The position numbers and the translations under genes were made by a program. 38,554 bases of DNA from NCBI GenBank assembly GCA_019323355.1, contig JAHWHI010000036.1, positions 1 to 38,554 on the forward strand, read 5' to 3'. Below, one piece after another: positions 6,526-15,921 of this stretch (within the stretch, counting starts at the first letter, position 1; every line of letters starts with the position of its first letter). This DNA comes from Candidatus Woesearchaeota archaeon (GTDB taxonomy: Archaea; Nanobdellota; Nanobdellia; Woesearchaeales; WJKV01). The notes under the pieces were generated by a model. It ran no database searches and was not told the DNA's origin. It saw only the letters and a list, made by a program, of their open reading frames with translations.

Positions 6526-8017
6526 CCAAAGATATAAGACTTTATTGTCGAATTATTTCAAGGACAGAACATTTGTCAAGTCAGACATAGATTCCTACAA
6601 CAATTTCATAAACTTCGGACTGCAGAAAGTTATTTCAGAACTAGAGGATATCGAGCCGACAATAATCCCGCACGATATCGAAGAATTGAAGATCAAGTTT
6701 GACAATGTACGTGTCGCAAAACCAATCATCATCGAGGCTGACGGCTCTGAAAGGAAGATATTTCCGCGGGAATCAAGACTTCGGAACATAACTTATTCTG
6801 CGCAGGTGATGGTCGATGTCTCGACGCATATCAATGGTGTGCAGAGAGAAGTGTTCACAGCGAATATCGGAAAGATACCTGTCATGCTGAAGAGCGACAT
6901 CTGCCATCTGAAAGGACTAGCAAAGGAACAGCTGGAAGAAGTGGGAGAAGATCCTAACGACCCTGGCGGATATTTCATAATCAACGGAACTGAACGTGTA
7001 CTTATCGCAATGGAAGACCTTGCACCGAATACTTTGTTCATCGAGAAAGCGTCAACAGGAACATCTGAATATGTTGGAAAACTTTTCTCACAGCGGGGAG
7101 CTTTCCGGATACTCCACAAGATGGAGCAACCTAAGGACGGCTTATTCTATCTTTCTTTCACACGTGTTTCCAAGATCCCGATCATTGTCATCATAAAAGC
7201 ATTAGGATTGATCAAAGACGAAGAGATCACGCATTTTGTCTCTTCTAAAAAAGATTATGATCCTGTTCTTGTCAACCTGTACAATTTCACAGACATCAAG
7301 ACAGAAGAGGACGCGCTTGATTATATCGCTAAAAAACTAAAGAGCACAAAACCAAAAGAGATACGGATACAGCGTATGCAAGAAACATTAGATAGATATC
7401 TGCTTCCTCATCTTGGAACTTCAAAAGAGGACCGGATCTACAAAGCATACAACCTGTGCAAGATGATCAAGAAATTCATCAGAGTCTCGGCAGGCGAGCT
7501 TCCAATCGATGACCGTGACCATTACGCTAACAAAAGACTGAAACTGAGCGGAGAGCTTCTTGAAGAGCTGTTCAGGACAAACCTGAGAAGCCTTGTCAAG
7601 GACCTGTTATATAATTTCCAGAGAATTGTCAAGCGTGGAAAGTTCCCGTCGATAAAAGTCATCATCCGGGACAAGCTGCTGACAAACAGCATATATTCTG
7701 CGATGGCCACAGGAAACTGGGTCGGCGCGAGAAAAGGTGTCAGCCAGAGGATACAAAGAGTAAATCATCTTGATACTATCTCTCACCTGCAGAGAGTTGT
7801 CTCACCGTTATCGCCTTCACAGGAAAATTTCGAGGCAAGAGCACTGCATCCAACACATCTTGGAAGACTGTGCCCTGTCGAGACCCCTGAAGGTACAAAC
7901 ATCGGACTGAGAAAAAACCTGGCCCTGCTCGCAGAAGTAAGCCAGGGTCTTGAAGGTGAAGAGCACCAGAAAACAATGGAGGCTTTACGTAATCTGGGAT
8001 TACGGTCAGTGAGATAA
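6518..8017 (+). CDS. rpoB2: RNA polymerase subunit B'' (N-terminal half of beta/Rpb2)
   Basis: N-terminal half of the second-largest subunit (499 aa), covering the protrusion, lobe and fork. Recognisable segments include GGYFIINGTERVLIAMEDLAPN, the DDRDHYANKRLKLSGELL block, and the end of the fork region RALHPTHLGRLCPVETPEGTNIGLRKNLAL. The ATG at 6518 is preferred to an in-frame TTG at 6512; either overlaps the rpoH stop. The split from B' occurs directly after the fork segment, as in other archaea with split B subunits. One nucleotide separates it from rpoB1. Confidence 0.96.
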   Translation: MADQRYKTLLSNYFKDRTFVKSDIDSYNNFINFGLQKVISELEDIEPTIIPHDIEELKIKFDNVRVAKPIIIEADGSERKIFPRESRLRNITYSAQVMVDVSTHINGVQREVFTANIGKIPVMLKSDICHLKGLAKEQLEEVGEDPNDPGGYFIINGTERVLIAMEDLAPNTLFIEKASTGTSEYVGKLFSQRGAFRILHKMEQPKDGLFYLSFTRVSKIPIIVIIKALGLIKDEEITHFVSSKKDYDPVLVNLYNFTDIKTEEDALDYIAKKLKSTKPKEIRIQRMQETLDRYLLPHLGTSKEDRIYKAYNLCKMIKKFIRVSAGELPIDDRDHYANKRLKLSGELLEELFRTNLRSLVKDLLYNFQRIVKRGKFPSIKVIIRDKLLTNSIYSAMATGNWVGARKGVSQRIQRVNHLDTISHLQRVVSPLSPSQENFEARALHPTHLGRLCPVETPEGTNIGLRKNLALLAEVSQGLEGEEHQKTMEALRNLGLRSVR

Positions 8018-8018
8018 G

Positions 8019-9821
8019 ATGACAGAAGTGTTTATCGACTCAACATTTGTCGGAAAAGTAGAGGATCCGAAAGCATTTATCCAGCAGATCAAGGCTGAAC
8101 GTAGAGCCAACAATATCACAGGAGAGGTCAATGTCAGCTACGATGAACAGGCTGATATTATCAGGCTTGAACTTTCAAAAGGAAGGATAAGAAAACCTTT
8201 GATCATCGTCGAGAACGGAGAGCCTAAACTTAAGAAAGAGCATCTTGAGAAACTGGAGAAAGGCGAGCTTTCGTGGAACGATCTTGTTAAAACAGGAATA
8301 ATCGAATATGTTGATGCTAACGAGGAAGAGGACTGTCTTATCGCATTCTTCCCAAGGGACCTTACAAAAGAGCATACTCATCTTGAGATCGCTCCGTTTG
8401 CAATGCTAAGCCTGGCGACATCTATTGTTCCTTTCTCAAACTATTGTCTTGCTACAAGGACACACGGAGGTATGAAAAGCTCAAGACAGGCTCTTGGCCT
8501 TTACACTGCAAGCTTCGCAGTAAGGATGGACACTGACGTCAACCTTCTAACATACCCTCAGACGCCTATCGCGAAGACAATGATGTATGATATTGCAAAA
8601 GAGGACGAGCATCCTGCAGGACAGAATGTTGTCGTCGCTATCCTAAGCTATGAAGGCTATAACATGGATGACGCTATAATCCTTAATAGAGGAAGTGTCG
8701 ACCGTGGACTTGGACGTTCAATATATTTCAGGCCTTATGTCTCAGAAGAGCTGAGATATTCAGGAGGTCTTATCGACGAGATAAGCATTCCGGACAAAGA
8801 GGTCAAGGGATACAAATCCGAGAAAGACTACAGATTCCTTAACGACGACGGTGTCGCTTACATCGAGGCGCAGGTCAACCCAGACGATGTTGTCATAGGA
8901 AAGACATCCCCTCCAAGATTCCTGAGCGGAATGGACGAGTACACCTTAGGTACAAGCTCGAGAAGGGAATCCTCAACGTCAATACGGCACGGAGAGAAAG
9001 GAACTGTTGATTTTGTTGTGGTTACTGAAAATGAAGAAGGGAACAAGTTTGTCCAGGTAAGGGTTAGAGATCTTCGTCTTCCAGAGATTGGAGATAAGTT
9101 CTCGTCCAGGCACGGACAGAAAGGGGTAATCGGTATGCTTTATCCTCAGGCAGACATGCCGTTCACAGCCTCTGGAATTGTTCCTGACCTTATATTCTCG
9201 CCTCATTCCATACCAACTCGTATGACAATCTCGCACATGATCGAGCTTGTCGCTGGAAAAGTAGGCTGCATGTCAGGAAGATACATAGACGCTACTGCAT
9301 TCGACTCAGAACCAGAGAAAGCGCTTCGTGAAGAGCTCAAATCTCTTGGCTTCAGGGAGAACGGAACAGAGACATTGTACAACGGTCTTACCGGAGAGCA
9401 GTTCAAGGTCAAGATATTCATAGGAAACCAGTACTATCTAAAACTAAGGCACATGGTTGCAAATAAGATACACAGCAGAGCGACCGGTCCTATCACACTT
9501 CTTACAAGACAGCCTACAGAAGGTAAGGCAAAAGAGGGAGGTCTTCGTCTTGGAGAGATGGAGAAAGATACTTTCATTGCGCACGGTGCTGCACTACTGC
9601 TGAAAGAAAGGTTCGACTCAGACAAGACTATTGTTCCGATCTGCGAGCAGTGCGGAATGCTGGCTTTTGTCGACAAGTTCAAGAACAGAAACATCTGCCC
9701 TGTCTGCGGAGAGAACGCAGAGATCAGCCAGGTAGAGATGAGTTACGCTTTCAAATTGCTGCTCGACGAACTGAAGAGCATGGCAATCTATCCAGAACTA
9801 AAGCTGGAGGACCAATACTAA
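8019..9821 (+). CDS. rpoB1: RNA polymerase subunit B' (C-terminal half of beta/Rpb2)
   Basis: 600-aa C-terminal half of Rpb2, carrying hybrid-binding, wall and clamp parts. Visible motifs: GYNMDDAIILNRGSVDRGLG, the basic KFSSRHGQKGVIG motif that contacts the active site, DLIFSPHSIPTRMTISHMIEL, and the GGLRLGEMEKDTFIAHGAA switch. A zinc site near the C-terminus reads CEQCG...CPVCGE. It is translationally coupled with rpoB2 upstream and rpoA1 downstream (1-nt gaps). Confidence 0.97.
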   Translation: MTEVFIDSTFVGKVEDPKAFIQQIKAERRANNITGEVNVSYDEQADIIRLELSKGRIRKPLIIVENGEPKLKKEHLEKLEKGELSWNDLVKTGIIEYVDANEEEDCLIAFFPRDLTKEHTHLEIAPFAMLSLATSIVPFSNYCLATRTHGGMKSSRQALGLYTASFAVRMDTDVNLLTYPQTPIAKTMMYDIAKEDEHPAGQNVVVAILSYEGYNMDDAIILNRGSVDRGLGRSIYFRPYVSEELRYSGGLIDEISIPDKEVKGYKSEKDYRFLNDDGVAYIEAQVNPDDVVIGKTSPPRFLSGMDEYTLGTSSRRESSTSIRHGEKGTVDFVVVTENEEGNKFVQVRVRDLRLPEIGDKFSSRHGQKGVIGMLYPQADMPFTASGIVPDLIFSPHSIPTRMTISHMIELVAGKVGCMSGRYIDATAFDSEPEKALREELKSLGFRENGTETLYNGLTGEQFKVKIFIGNQYYLKLRHMVANKIHSRATGPITLLTRQPTEGKAKEGGLRLGEMEKDTFIAHGAALLLKERFDSDKTIVPICEQCGMLAFVDKFKNRNICPVCGENAEISQVEMSYAFKLLLDELKSMAIYPELKLEDQY

Positions 9822-9822
9822 G

Positions 9823-12450
9823 ATGACAGAATATATCCATAAAAAAGTCAAGAATATCAAGTTCAGGATAATGTCGCCTAAGATAATCAAGAAGATGGCG
9901 GCTGCAAAAGTTGTAACACCTGAACTTTATGACAAGGAAGGCTACCCTGTAGACGGCGGTCTGATGGATATCCGTCTTGGTGTGATCGATCCAGGACTTA
10001 CATGCAAGACATGCGGTTCTAAACTGAAGGAATGTCCAGGCCATCCAGGATACATCGAGCTGGCACGTCCTGTAATTCATATTCAATTCGTAACAACAAT
10101 ACTTAATCTCCTGAGATGTTCGTGCCGGGAGTGCGGAAGGATACTCGCATCCGAGGCTGAGATCGGCGCACAGAAAAGAAAACTGAAAAAAGTCTCAGAA
10201 GAAAGAGGATTAAAAGAGACAAATGCTGTCATCAAAGGTTTCCTCCAGAAAGTAAGGGCTAACAACAAATGCCCTCACTGCAGGTCAAGACAGATTCCAG
10301 TTGTCCTCGAGAAACCTACAAGGTTCATGGAGAAAGAGAAAAGATTGTCTCCTATCGAAATAAGAAGCAGGCTGGAAAATATTCCAGACGCAGATGTTGA
10401 ACTGTTCGGGATCGATCCACAGGCATTGAGACCAGAGTGGATGATACTGACAATCCTGCCTATTCCATCAGTAAGCATGAGACCTTCCATCACACTCCAG
10501 TCTGGAGAGCGTGCAGAAGACGACCTTACACACAAGCTCGGAGATATTGTCCGTATCAACCAGAGACTGTTCGAGAACATCAACGCCGGAGCTCCTGAAA
10601 TTATTATCGAAGATCTTTGGGATCTTCTGCAGTATCACGTTACTACATTTTTCAAGAATAATGTTGCACAGCTTCCTCCTGCAAGGCATAGAAGCGGAGA
10701 ACCGCTGAAGACCTTAAGAGACAGGATAGAGAGCAAGCAGGGAAGGATAAGACATAATCTTGCAGGTAAGAGGACAAACTACAGCGCGCGTACAGTTATC
10801 TCACCAGACGCTATGCTTAAGATCAACGAAGTAGGTGTTCCGTCCGAGATGGCGAACAAACTGACTGTCCCTGAGAGAGTGACTGCATGGAATCTTGAAT
10901 ACTTGAAAACACTTATACAGAAAGGGCCTGATACTTATCCTGGCGCAAACTATGTCACAAGGCCTGACGGCAGAAGAAAAAGGATCACAGACGAGACAAA
11001 AGAGGAGCTGCTTGAGGAGCTTGAGCCAGGTTATATTGTAGAGCGTCATATCATCGACGGTGATGTCGCACTTTTCAACAGGCAGCCTTCACTCCACAGG
11101 ATGAGCATGATGTGCCACCGTGTAAAAGTCCTCGACGGAAAGACACTGCGTATGAATGTCGCAGTATGTAAGCCGTACAACGCAGACTTTGACGGTGACG
11201 AGATGAACCTTCACATTCCGCAGACAGAAGAGGCTCGTGCAGAAGCAGAGATACTGATGGAAGTTCCGACACAATTGATCAGTCCAGCGTTCGGCCTGTC
11301 AGTCATGGGCTGTGTACAGGACGCTGTCACTGGAAATTATATCCTGACAAGCGCTGTCAAGATGTCGCGCGGAGAGGCAATAGAACTGTTATATTCAATC
11401 GGTGTCGATGATTTCACAAAATTGCGGAAGAACGAGCTCACTGGAAAAGAAATTTTCTCAGCCATACTTCCTAATGATTTCAATTTCACAGGAAGGAACA
11501 ATGCATGCATTGCTCCAGGAGATCCGTGCAAGACCTGTCCAAAGTGGAAGAATGGCAAATGTGTCCTTGACGCCCGTATCGATATCACAGACGGACAGCT
11601 TACAAACGGAATAATTGACAGCAAGCAGCTGTCTTCAGGTTCTGGCTTTCTGCTTCGGAACATCCACAAGCAGTACGGACCTGACATGACCGCTATCATA
11701 CTTACAAATCTTTTCAAACTTGGAATAAAGGTCCTTCTGAAGTACGGATTCACTGTCGGACTTGGAGATGTCGAGCTGACAGAGGATATCCAGAAAGAGA
11801 TCAAGGATGAGCTTAACAATGCCTATGAAGAGGTTGACAAAGTAATTGCGCAGTACAACAGCGGAGACCTTAAGGAGCTTCCAGGAAGGACTGCGCGTGA
11901 AACATTAGAGAACATGATCCTGGGAATACTTAACAAGGCAAGGAACAAGACAGGAGAGATTGTCGCACGGCATGCAAAACACGACAACCCTGTCCTTACA
12001 ATGGCACGATGCGGCCGTGGTAGGACACTGAACCTTGCAATGATGACCGGTTGTGTCGGACAGCAGTCACTGAGAGGAGGACGTATCGGAGAAGGTTTCT
12101 ACAACAGAAGCCTGTCATGTTTCAGACGGAATGATCTTGGCGCTGCTGCGCACGGTTTTGTAAAGAACAGTTTCAAGGACGGACTTTCACCAGCAGAGTT
12201 CTTCTTCGGAGCGATTACAGGAAGAGACTCCCTGATGGACACTGCTCTTAGAACTCCAAGATCAGGATATCTATATAGAAGGTTGTCAAACGCAATGCAG
12301 GATCTGAAGATAGAGTATGACGGAACAGTGCGTGACGCTTCAAAACAGATCATCCAGTTCAGCTACGGAGAGGATGGAGTTGACGTTGCAAAATCAGAAA
12401 ACGGAACAATCAATGTACAAAAGATAATCACAAATATTTGCGGAGAATAA
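9823..12450 (+). CDS. rpoA1: RNA polymerase subunit A' (N-terminal part of beta'/Rpb1)
   Basis: 875-aa catalytic subunit. The Mg-binding signature NADFDGDEMNLH begins at residue 453. The N-terminal clamp zinc site is at C61/C64/C71/H74 (CKTCGSKLKECPGH), and a second zinc pair is at CSCREC and CPHCRS. Also visible are GKRTNYSARTVISPD, HRMSMMCHRVKVLDGKT, and the bridge-helix region with QQSLRGGRIGEGFYNRSLSCF. It ends within the trigger-loop-proximal region, where the archaeal A'/A'' split normally falls. Two nucleotides separate it from rpoA2. Confidence 0.97.
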   Translation: MTEYIHKKVKNIKFRIMSPKIIKKMAAAKVVTPELYDKEGYPVDGGLMDIRLGVIDPGLTCKTCGSKLKECPGHPGYIELARPVIHIQFVTTILNLLRCSCRECGRILASEAEIGAQKRKLKKVSEERGLKETNAVIKGFLQKVRANNKCPHCRSRQIPVVLEKPTRFMEKEKRLSPIEIRSRLENIPDADVELFGIDPQALRPEWMILTILPIPSVSMRPSITLQSGERAEDDLTHKLGDIVRINQRLFENINAGAPEIIIEDLWDLLQYHVTTFFKNNVAQLPPARHRSGEPLKTLRDRIESKQGRIRHNLAGKRTNYSARTVISPDAMLKINEVGVPSEMANKLTVPERVTAWNLEYLKTLIQKGPDTYPGANYVTRPDGRRKRITDETKEELLEELEPGYIVERHIIDGDVALFNRQPSLHRMSMMCHRVKVLDGKTLRMNVAVCKPYNADFDGDEMNLHIPQTEEARAEAEILMEVPTQLISPAFGLSVMGCVQDAVTGNYILTSAVKMSRGEAIELLYSIGVDDFTKLRKNELTGKEIFSAILPNDFNFTGRNNACIAPGDPCKTCPKWKNGKCVLDARIDITDGQLTNGIIDSKQLSSGSGFLLRNIHKQYGPDMTAIILTNLFKLGIKVLLKYGFTVGLGDVELTEDIQKEIKDELNNAYEEVDKVIAQYNSGDLKELPGRTARETLENMILGILNKARNKTGEIVARHAKHDNPVLTMARCGRGRTLNLAMMTGCVGQQSLRGGRIGEGFYNRSLSCFRRNDLGAAAHGFVKNSFKDGLSPAEFFFGAITGRDSLMDTALRTPRSGYLYRRLSNAMQDLKIEYDGTVRDASKQIIQFSYGEDGVDVAKSENGTINVQKIITNICGE

Positions 12451-12452
12451 AA

Positions 12453-13598
12453 ATGTCAGAAGACTTGATCAAAGAATACACAGGACTTATCCCAGAGAAA
12501 CTGCTAGATGATGTCAGGAAACACCTGCCGCCAAAGGCAAAGAAGGCTGATGTCAAGAAGATACTTGACCTACTGAAGGAAGAGTACGACAGCATCCAGG
12601 TCGAAGCAGGGGAATGTGTAGGTCTTGTCGCTGCTGAAAGTATAGGAGAGCCTGGCACACAGATGACCCTGAACACAAAACACTTCGGTGGTGTAGCAGA
12701 GCTTCAGGTCACATTAGGTCTTCCTAGGCTTATCGAGATATTTGACGGACGTGAAAACATATCAACTCCTATGATGGAGATCCATCTGAAGAACCAGAAA
12801 TGTTCTGTCGAGGAAGTCACAAAGATCGCAGGAAAGATCAAAGAGACCCCTCTCTCCGAGCTTGCGCAGAGTTTCGAGGTAAACATCGCTGACGCGACAA
12901 TCGAGGTCGAGCTCGACAAAGAAGCTGTTGCACAGGCAGGCATCAGGGTCGCGACAATCGTGAAGAGGCTCCAGCTGGGGCTGAAGAATGTCAGTGTCAA
13001 GAATAAGGATGACACCATACTGATCAAAGTCACCAAGGAAGGTGACGAACTCAACAAATTGTACCATGTAAAGGAGGAGTCAAAGAAAGTCTTTGTCTCT
13101 GGCATCAAAGGAGTGAGCCAGGTCCTTCCTGTCAAGATAGGAGACAGGTATGTCATCAAGACTGCTGGATCAAACCTAAAGTCTGTACTGAAAATGGATG
13201 AAGTTGATCCCTACAAGACAAAGTCAAATGATATCCACGAGATACGGAAAGTGCTTGGACTCGAGGCTGCAAGGCAGATGATAATCGACGAAGCAATCAA
13301 TGTCCTTGAGACACAGGGTCTTGATATCAACATAAGGCACATCATGATCGCAGCTGACACTATGACTGTGGCCGGCGAGATAAGAGGAATCACACGTTAC
13401 GGTATTGTCGGAGAGAAAAGCTCTGTGCTTGCGCGTGCATCTTTCGAGACACCGATAAAGCATATCATCTCTGCTTCTGAAAGGGGAGAGATCGATGAAC
13501 TGAACAGTGTGATCGAGAATGTTATGATCAACCAGCCTGTTCCTATCGGGACAGGTCTTCCTGGATTAAGAACAAAAGAAGAAGGGAAACCGAAATGA
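12453..13598 (+). CDS. rpoA2: RNA polymerase subunit A'' (C-terminal part of Rpb1)
   Basis: 381-aa C-terminal part of the largest subunit. The trigger-loop segment GLVAAESIGEPGTQMTLNTKHFGG begins about 55 residues in, and the cleft/jaw region follows (GLPRLIEIFDGRENISTPMM, then DINIRHIMIAADTMTVAGEIRGITRYGI). The ATG at 12453 is preferred over an in-frame TTG at 12438 that lies inside the end of rpoA1. The stop overlaps the ATG of the eL30 gene by 4 nt (ATGA), so translation is coupled. Confidence 0.97.
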   Translation: MSEDLIKEYTGLIPEKLLDDVRKHLPPKAKKADVKKILDLLKEEYDSIQVEAGECVGLVAAESIGEPGTQMTLNTKHFGGVAELQVTLGLPRLIEIFDGRENISTPMMEIHLKNQKCSVEEVTKIAGKIKETPLSELAQSFEVNIADATIEVELDKEAVAQAGIRVATIVKRLQLGLKNVSVKNKDDTILIKVTKEGDELNKLYHVKEESKKVFVSGIKGVSQVLPVKIGDRYVIKTAGSNLKSVLKMDEVDPYKTKSNDIHEIRKVLGLEAARQMIIDEAINVLETQGLDINIRHIMIAADTMTVAGEIRGITRYGIVGEKSSVLARASFETPIKHIISASERGEIDELNSVIENVMINQPVPIGTGLPGLRTKEEGKPK

Positions 13599-13852
13599 TT
13601 GACGAACTAAAAGAAAGGATCGAGAAAAAACTTGTGACAATCGGAACAGAATCAACTCTGAAAAATCTTAGAGAAGGAAACCTGGAGAAAGTCTTTATCA
13701 CAAAGAACTGTCCAGAAGATGTCAGGGAAGATATCAAAGATTTCAGCGAAGAAGTCGAGATTGTTGAACTAGACAAGACAAACGAAGAACTTGGAGTTAT
13801 GTGCAAGAAACAGTATGCGATATCAGTTTTAGGATTTCTAAAGGAGAAGTAA
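13595..13852 (+). CDS. rpl30e: Ribosomal protein eL30 (L30e)
   Basis: 85-aa L7Ae/L30e-fold protein of the large subunit, in the conserved archaeal position between rpoA2 and nusA. The fold is recognisable from STLKNLREGNLEKVFITKNCPEDVREDI and the C-terminal TNEELGVMCKKQYAISVLGFL, the L7Ae-family LG..C pattern. The shortness (usual about 95-100 aa) is mild. It overlaps rpoA2 by 4 nt and abuts nusA with no gap. Confidence 0.93.
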   Translation: MIDELKERIEKKLVTIGTESTLKNLREGNLEKVFITKNCPEDVREDIKDFSEEVEIVELDKTNEELGVMCKKQYAISVLGFLKEK

Positions 13853-14266
13853 ATGGCTATTAAATACGATATGGCAAGTATGCAATATATGTCTTCGTTC
13901 GAAAAGATCACAAGGAGCAAGCTCAAAGATTTCTTCCAGACAGAGGATATGCTTATCTTCATTGTCCAGCCGCTCCAGCTGAGAAGAGCTCTTGGACCGC
14001 AGGGAAAGAATGCGAAAATGCTGCGCCAGAAGTTCAACAAAAAGATAAAGATAGTTGAATACAATCCTAATGTAATCACATTCATCAAGAATATGATACA
14101 CCCGCTGAAAGCTGTGAATATCACAGATGAAGACGGTGTAGTGACAATAGAGGGTCCGGACAGGGAGACGAAAGCTTTATTAATAGGTAGAAATGCTTCC
14201 AATCTGAGGGCGCTGGAGAACGCTGTTAAGCGTTATTTCAGCATAAAAGAGATAAAAGTTGTGTAA
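13853..14266 (+). CDS. nusA: NusA-like KH-domain transcription factor
   Basis: 137-aa archaeal NusA, consisting only of two KH domains and lacking the bacterial N-terminal and S1 domains. The first KH core is RRALGPQGKNAKMLRQKFNK (GxxG = GPQG) and the second is IGRNASNLRALENAVKRYF. It binds RNA and is expected to associate with elongating polymerase. Its place between eL30 and uS12 is the standard archaeal arrangement. Confidence 0.94.
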   Translation: MAIKYDMASMQYMSSFEKITRSKLKDFFQTEDMLIFIVQPLQLRRALGPQGKNAKMLRQKFNKKIKIVEYNPNVITFIKNMIHPLKAVNITDEDGVVTIEGPDRETKALLIGRNASNLRALENAVKRYFSIKEIKVV

Positions 14267-14268
14267 AA

Positions 14269-14706
14269 ATGGGAAAAAAACCACGTGGACTGAACGCTGG
14301 AAAGAAACTCGCAAAGAGAAGACGAGTCAGCAGAAGGATGGACACTAAATATCTGATTAAATTGCATGATCTTAAAAGAAAAGCTGATCCGCTTGAAGGA
14401 GCGCACCAGGCAAAAGGCATTGTTCTTGAAAAAGTTGAACGTGAGGCAAAACAGCCAAACTCTGCAATGCGAAAATGCGTGCGTGTACAGCTGATCAAGA
14501 ACGGAAAACAAATAACAGCATTCGTTCCTGGAGACGGCGCGATCAAGATGGTTGACGAGCACGACCAGGTTGTCGTGGAGTGCATCGGCGGAACAAAAGG
14601 ACGGGCAAAGGGAGATATTCCTGCTGTCAAATGGCAGGTTATCAAGACAAACGACCAGTCACTTAAAGCATTGTTATCTGGAAAACTGGAAAAAGCTAGA
14701 AGATAA
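14269..14706 (+). CDS. rps12: Ribosomal protein uS12
   Basis: 145-aa decoding-centre protein of the small subunit. Diagnostic stretches are KGIVLEKVEREAKQPNSAMRKCVRVQLIKNGK (the PNSA loop contacts helix 44 at the A site) and the C-terminal archaeal-type VPGDGAI...GGTKGRAKGDIPAVKW. Normal archaeal length (about 145-147). Two-nt gap to nusA. Confidence 0.97.
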   Translation: MGKKPRGLNAGKKLAKRRRVSRRMDTKYLIKLHDLKRKADPLEGAHQAKGIVLEKVEREAKQPNSAMRKCVRVQLIKNGKQITAFVPGDGAIKMVDEHDQVVVECIGGTKGRAKGDIPAVKWQVIKTNDQSLKALLSGKLEKARR

Positions 14707-14708
14707 AG

Positions 14709-15305
14709 ATGGAAGCGAAACTATTCAACAAATGGTCATTCGAAGGGATCAAGGTAGAAGATCCTGGACTGCAGAGATATGTTTCACTCCAGCCAGTAAT
14801 CATACCAAAAACAGGAGCGCACTATGTCGGGGCGCGTTTCCATAAGTCTGATACCAATATAATCGAGAGATTTGTCAACAAGATCATGGTCGCAGGACAC
14901 AAAGGAAAGAAACATTTCATTTCCTCTGGAAAAAGGACAGGAAAAGCAGCAAACGCTCTTGAGATCATGAAGAAGACAATGGAAATCATCGAAGAAAGAA
15001 CAAAAAAGAATCCTATTCTTGTTGTTGTAAAGGCGCTTGAGAACGCTGCTCCTCGTGAAGAAATAATCACCATTGAGTATGGTGGAGCACGTTATCCAAA
15101 AGCTGTCGAATGCGCTCCGCAAAGAAGGATCGATGTCGCTATCCGTCTTATGGTGCAAGGATCTTTCCAGAAAGCATTCAACAAAGGAAAGAAAGCTTAC
15201 GAGACACTGGCAGCAGAACTTATCAATGCTTACAATCTTTCAAACCAGTCAACTGCAATCTCCAAAAAACTGGAGATGGAAAGACAGTCTGATTCCAGCA
15301 GATAG
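14709..15305 (+). CDS. rps7: Ribosomal protein uS7
   Basis: 198-aa small-subunit head protein that nucleates 3' domain assembly of 16S rRNA. Characteristic blocks: VNKIMVAGHKGKKH, ENAAPREEIITIEYGGARYPKAVECAPQRRIDVAIRLM, and the C-terminal ELINAYNLSNQSTAISKKLEMERQSDSSR. The usual archaeal str-operon neighbours EF-2 and EF-1A do not follow here. Confidence 0.97.
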   Translation: MEAKLFNKWSFEGIKVEDPGLQRYVSLQPVIIPKTGAHYVGARFHKSDTNIIERFVNKIMVAGHKGKKHFISSGKRTGKAANALEIMKKTMEIIEERTKKNPILVVVKALENAAPREEIITIEYGGARYPKAVECAPQRRIDVAIRLMVQGSFQKAFNKGKKAYETLAAELINAYNLSNQSTAISKKLEMERQSDSSR

Positions 15306-15306
15306 A

Positions 15307-15669
15307 ATGAAGACTGTTTTCATTGCGGGAAGCCGAAAATTCTACGATAAAATTGTCAATCTTATTTCAGAACTGAAAAAGAGAGATATTTCAGCTGATA
15401 AAGCAGAAGATTGGGATAAAACACAGAAAGATACATTCGAAAGCGAGAAAAAAGCATTGTTTGCTGCGTTTGAAAAGATCGACGATGCTGATATCGTGTA
15501 TATTTTCGCAGATAATGGATATATTGGAAAGACAGTCGCTATCGAGATTGCCTATGCATATGCGAAAGGCAAAGAGGTTGTCTCTTCTGAAGAACTTGAA
15601 GAGCTTTCAGCCCGCACACTTATTTCTAAAGTCATGAGCCCAGAAGAATTGATAGAATATTGCAAATAG
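15307..15669 (+). CDS. Nucleoside 2-deoxyribosyltransferase-like protein
   Basis: 120-aa Rossmann-like protein starting 1 nt after the uS7 stop, so probably co-transcribed with the ribosomal genes. The opening MKTVFIAGSRKF resembles the substrate loop of the nucleoside 2-deoxyribosyltransferase/DUF4406 superfamily. The central DDADIVYIFADNGYIGKTVAIEIAYAYAKGKEV contains the expected Asp and the catalytic-type Glu in an E-x-A-YA helix. Members salvage or hydrolyse (deoxy)nucleosides, but many archaeal ones are uncharacterised. The enclosing frame is open further upstream inside rps7; this ATG is the first sensible start. Fold fairly sure, activity unsure. Confidence 0.65.
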   Translation: MKTVFIAGSRKFYDKIVNLISELKKRDISADKAEDWDKTQKDTFESEKKALFAAFEKIDDADIVYIFADNGYIGKTVAIEIAYAYAKGKEVVSSEELEELSARTLISKVMSPEELIEYCK

Positions 15670-15687
15670 ATTATTTTTCTGAAGAAC

Positions 15688-15921
15688 TTAGGTAGCAATA
15701 TTATTTACAAAACCTGATTCTGGCAATGCTGCTTGTGCTGCTGCCATCTCAACTGGCTCGCATCCGTATGGACATTCTGCTCCGATCATAGGCTCTGCAC
15801 TTGTCTCCATTACAAAATTCTCGCCATAGTTCAGGACCAATGCTCCAAGAGCAATTGCAAATGCTATCAGAAGTACAGTTGCTAACAATGGTGAAATCCC
15901 TCTTTTATTCAAAACTACCAC
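15688..15921 (-). CDS. Short archaellin/type IV pilin-like protein
   Basis: About 74-77 aa. The N-terminus NKRGISPLLATVLLIAFAIALGALVLNYG is a class III (prepilin) signal: basic KRG, the predicted FlaK/PibD cleavage before ISP, then the hydrophobic assembly helix. The rest is only about 45 residues and has two close cysteines (ECPYGCEP). The start is either GTG at 15921 or TTG at 15912; the AGGTGGT before the TTG is a good ribosome site with 6-nt spacing, so TTG may be right. A TATA box GCTTATATACC lies at about 15946-15956. Too short for a full pilin head, so a minor pilin or a membrane micro-protein; no pilus-assembly genes lie nearby. Confidence 0.65.
   Translation of the reverse strand: MVVLNKRGISPLLATVLLIAFAIALGALVLNYGENFVMETSAEPMIGAECPYGCEPVEMAAAQAALPESGFVNNIAT

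Noticed and set aside
13543..14202. 219-aa frame on - under rpl30e and nusA
   Set aside because: Antisense to two conserved genes; the Ser/Phe/Ile-rich translation is typical of a shadow frame.
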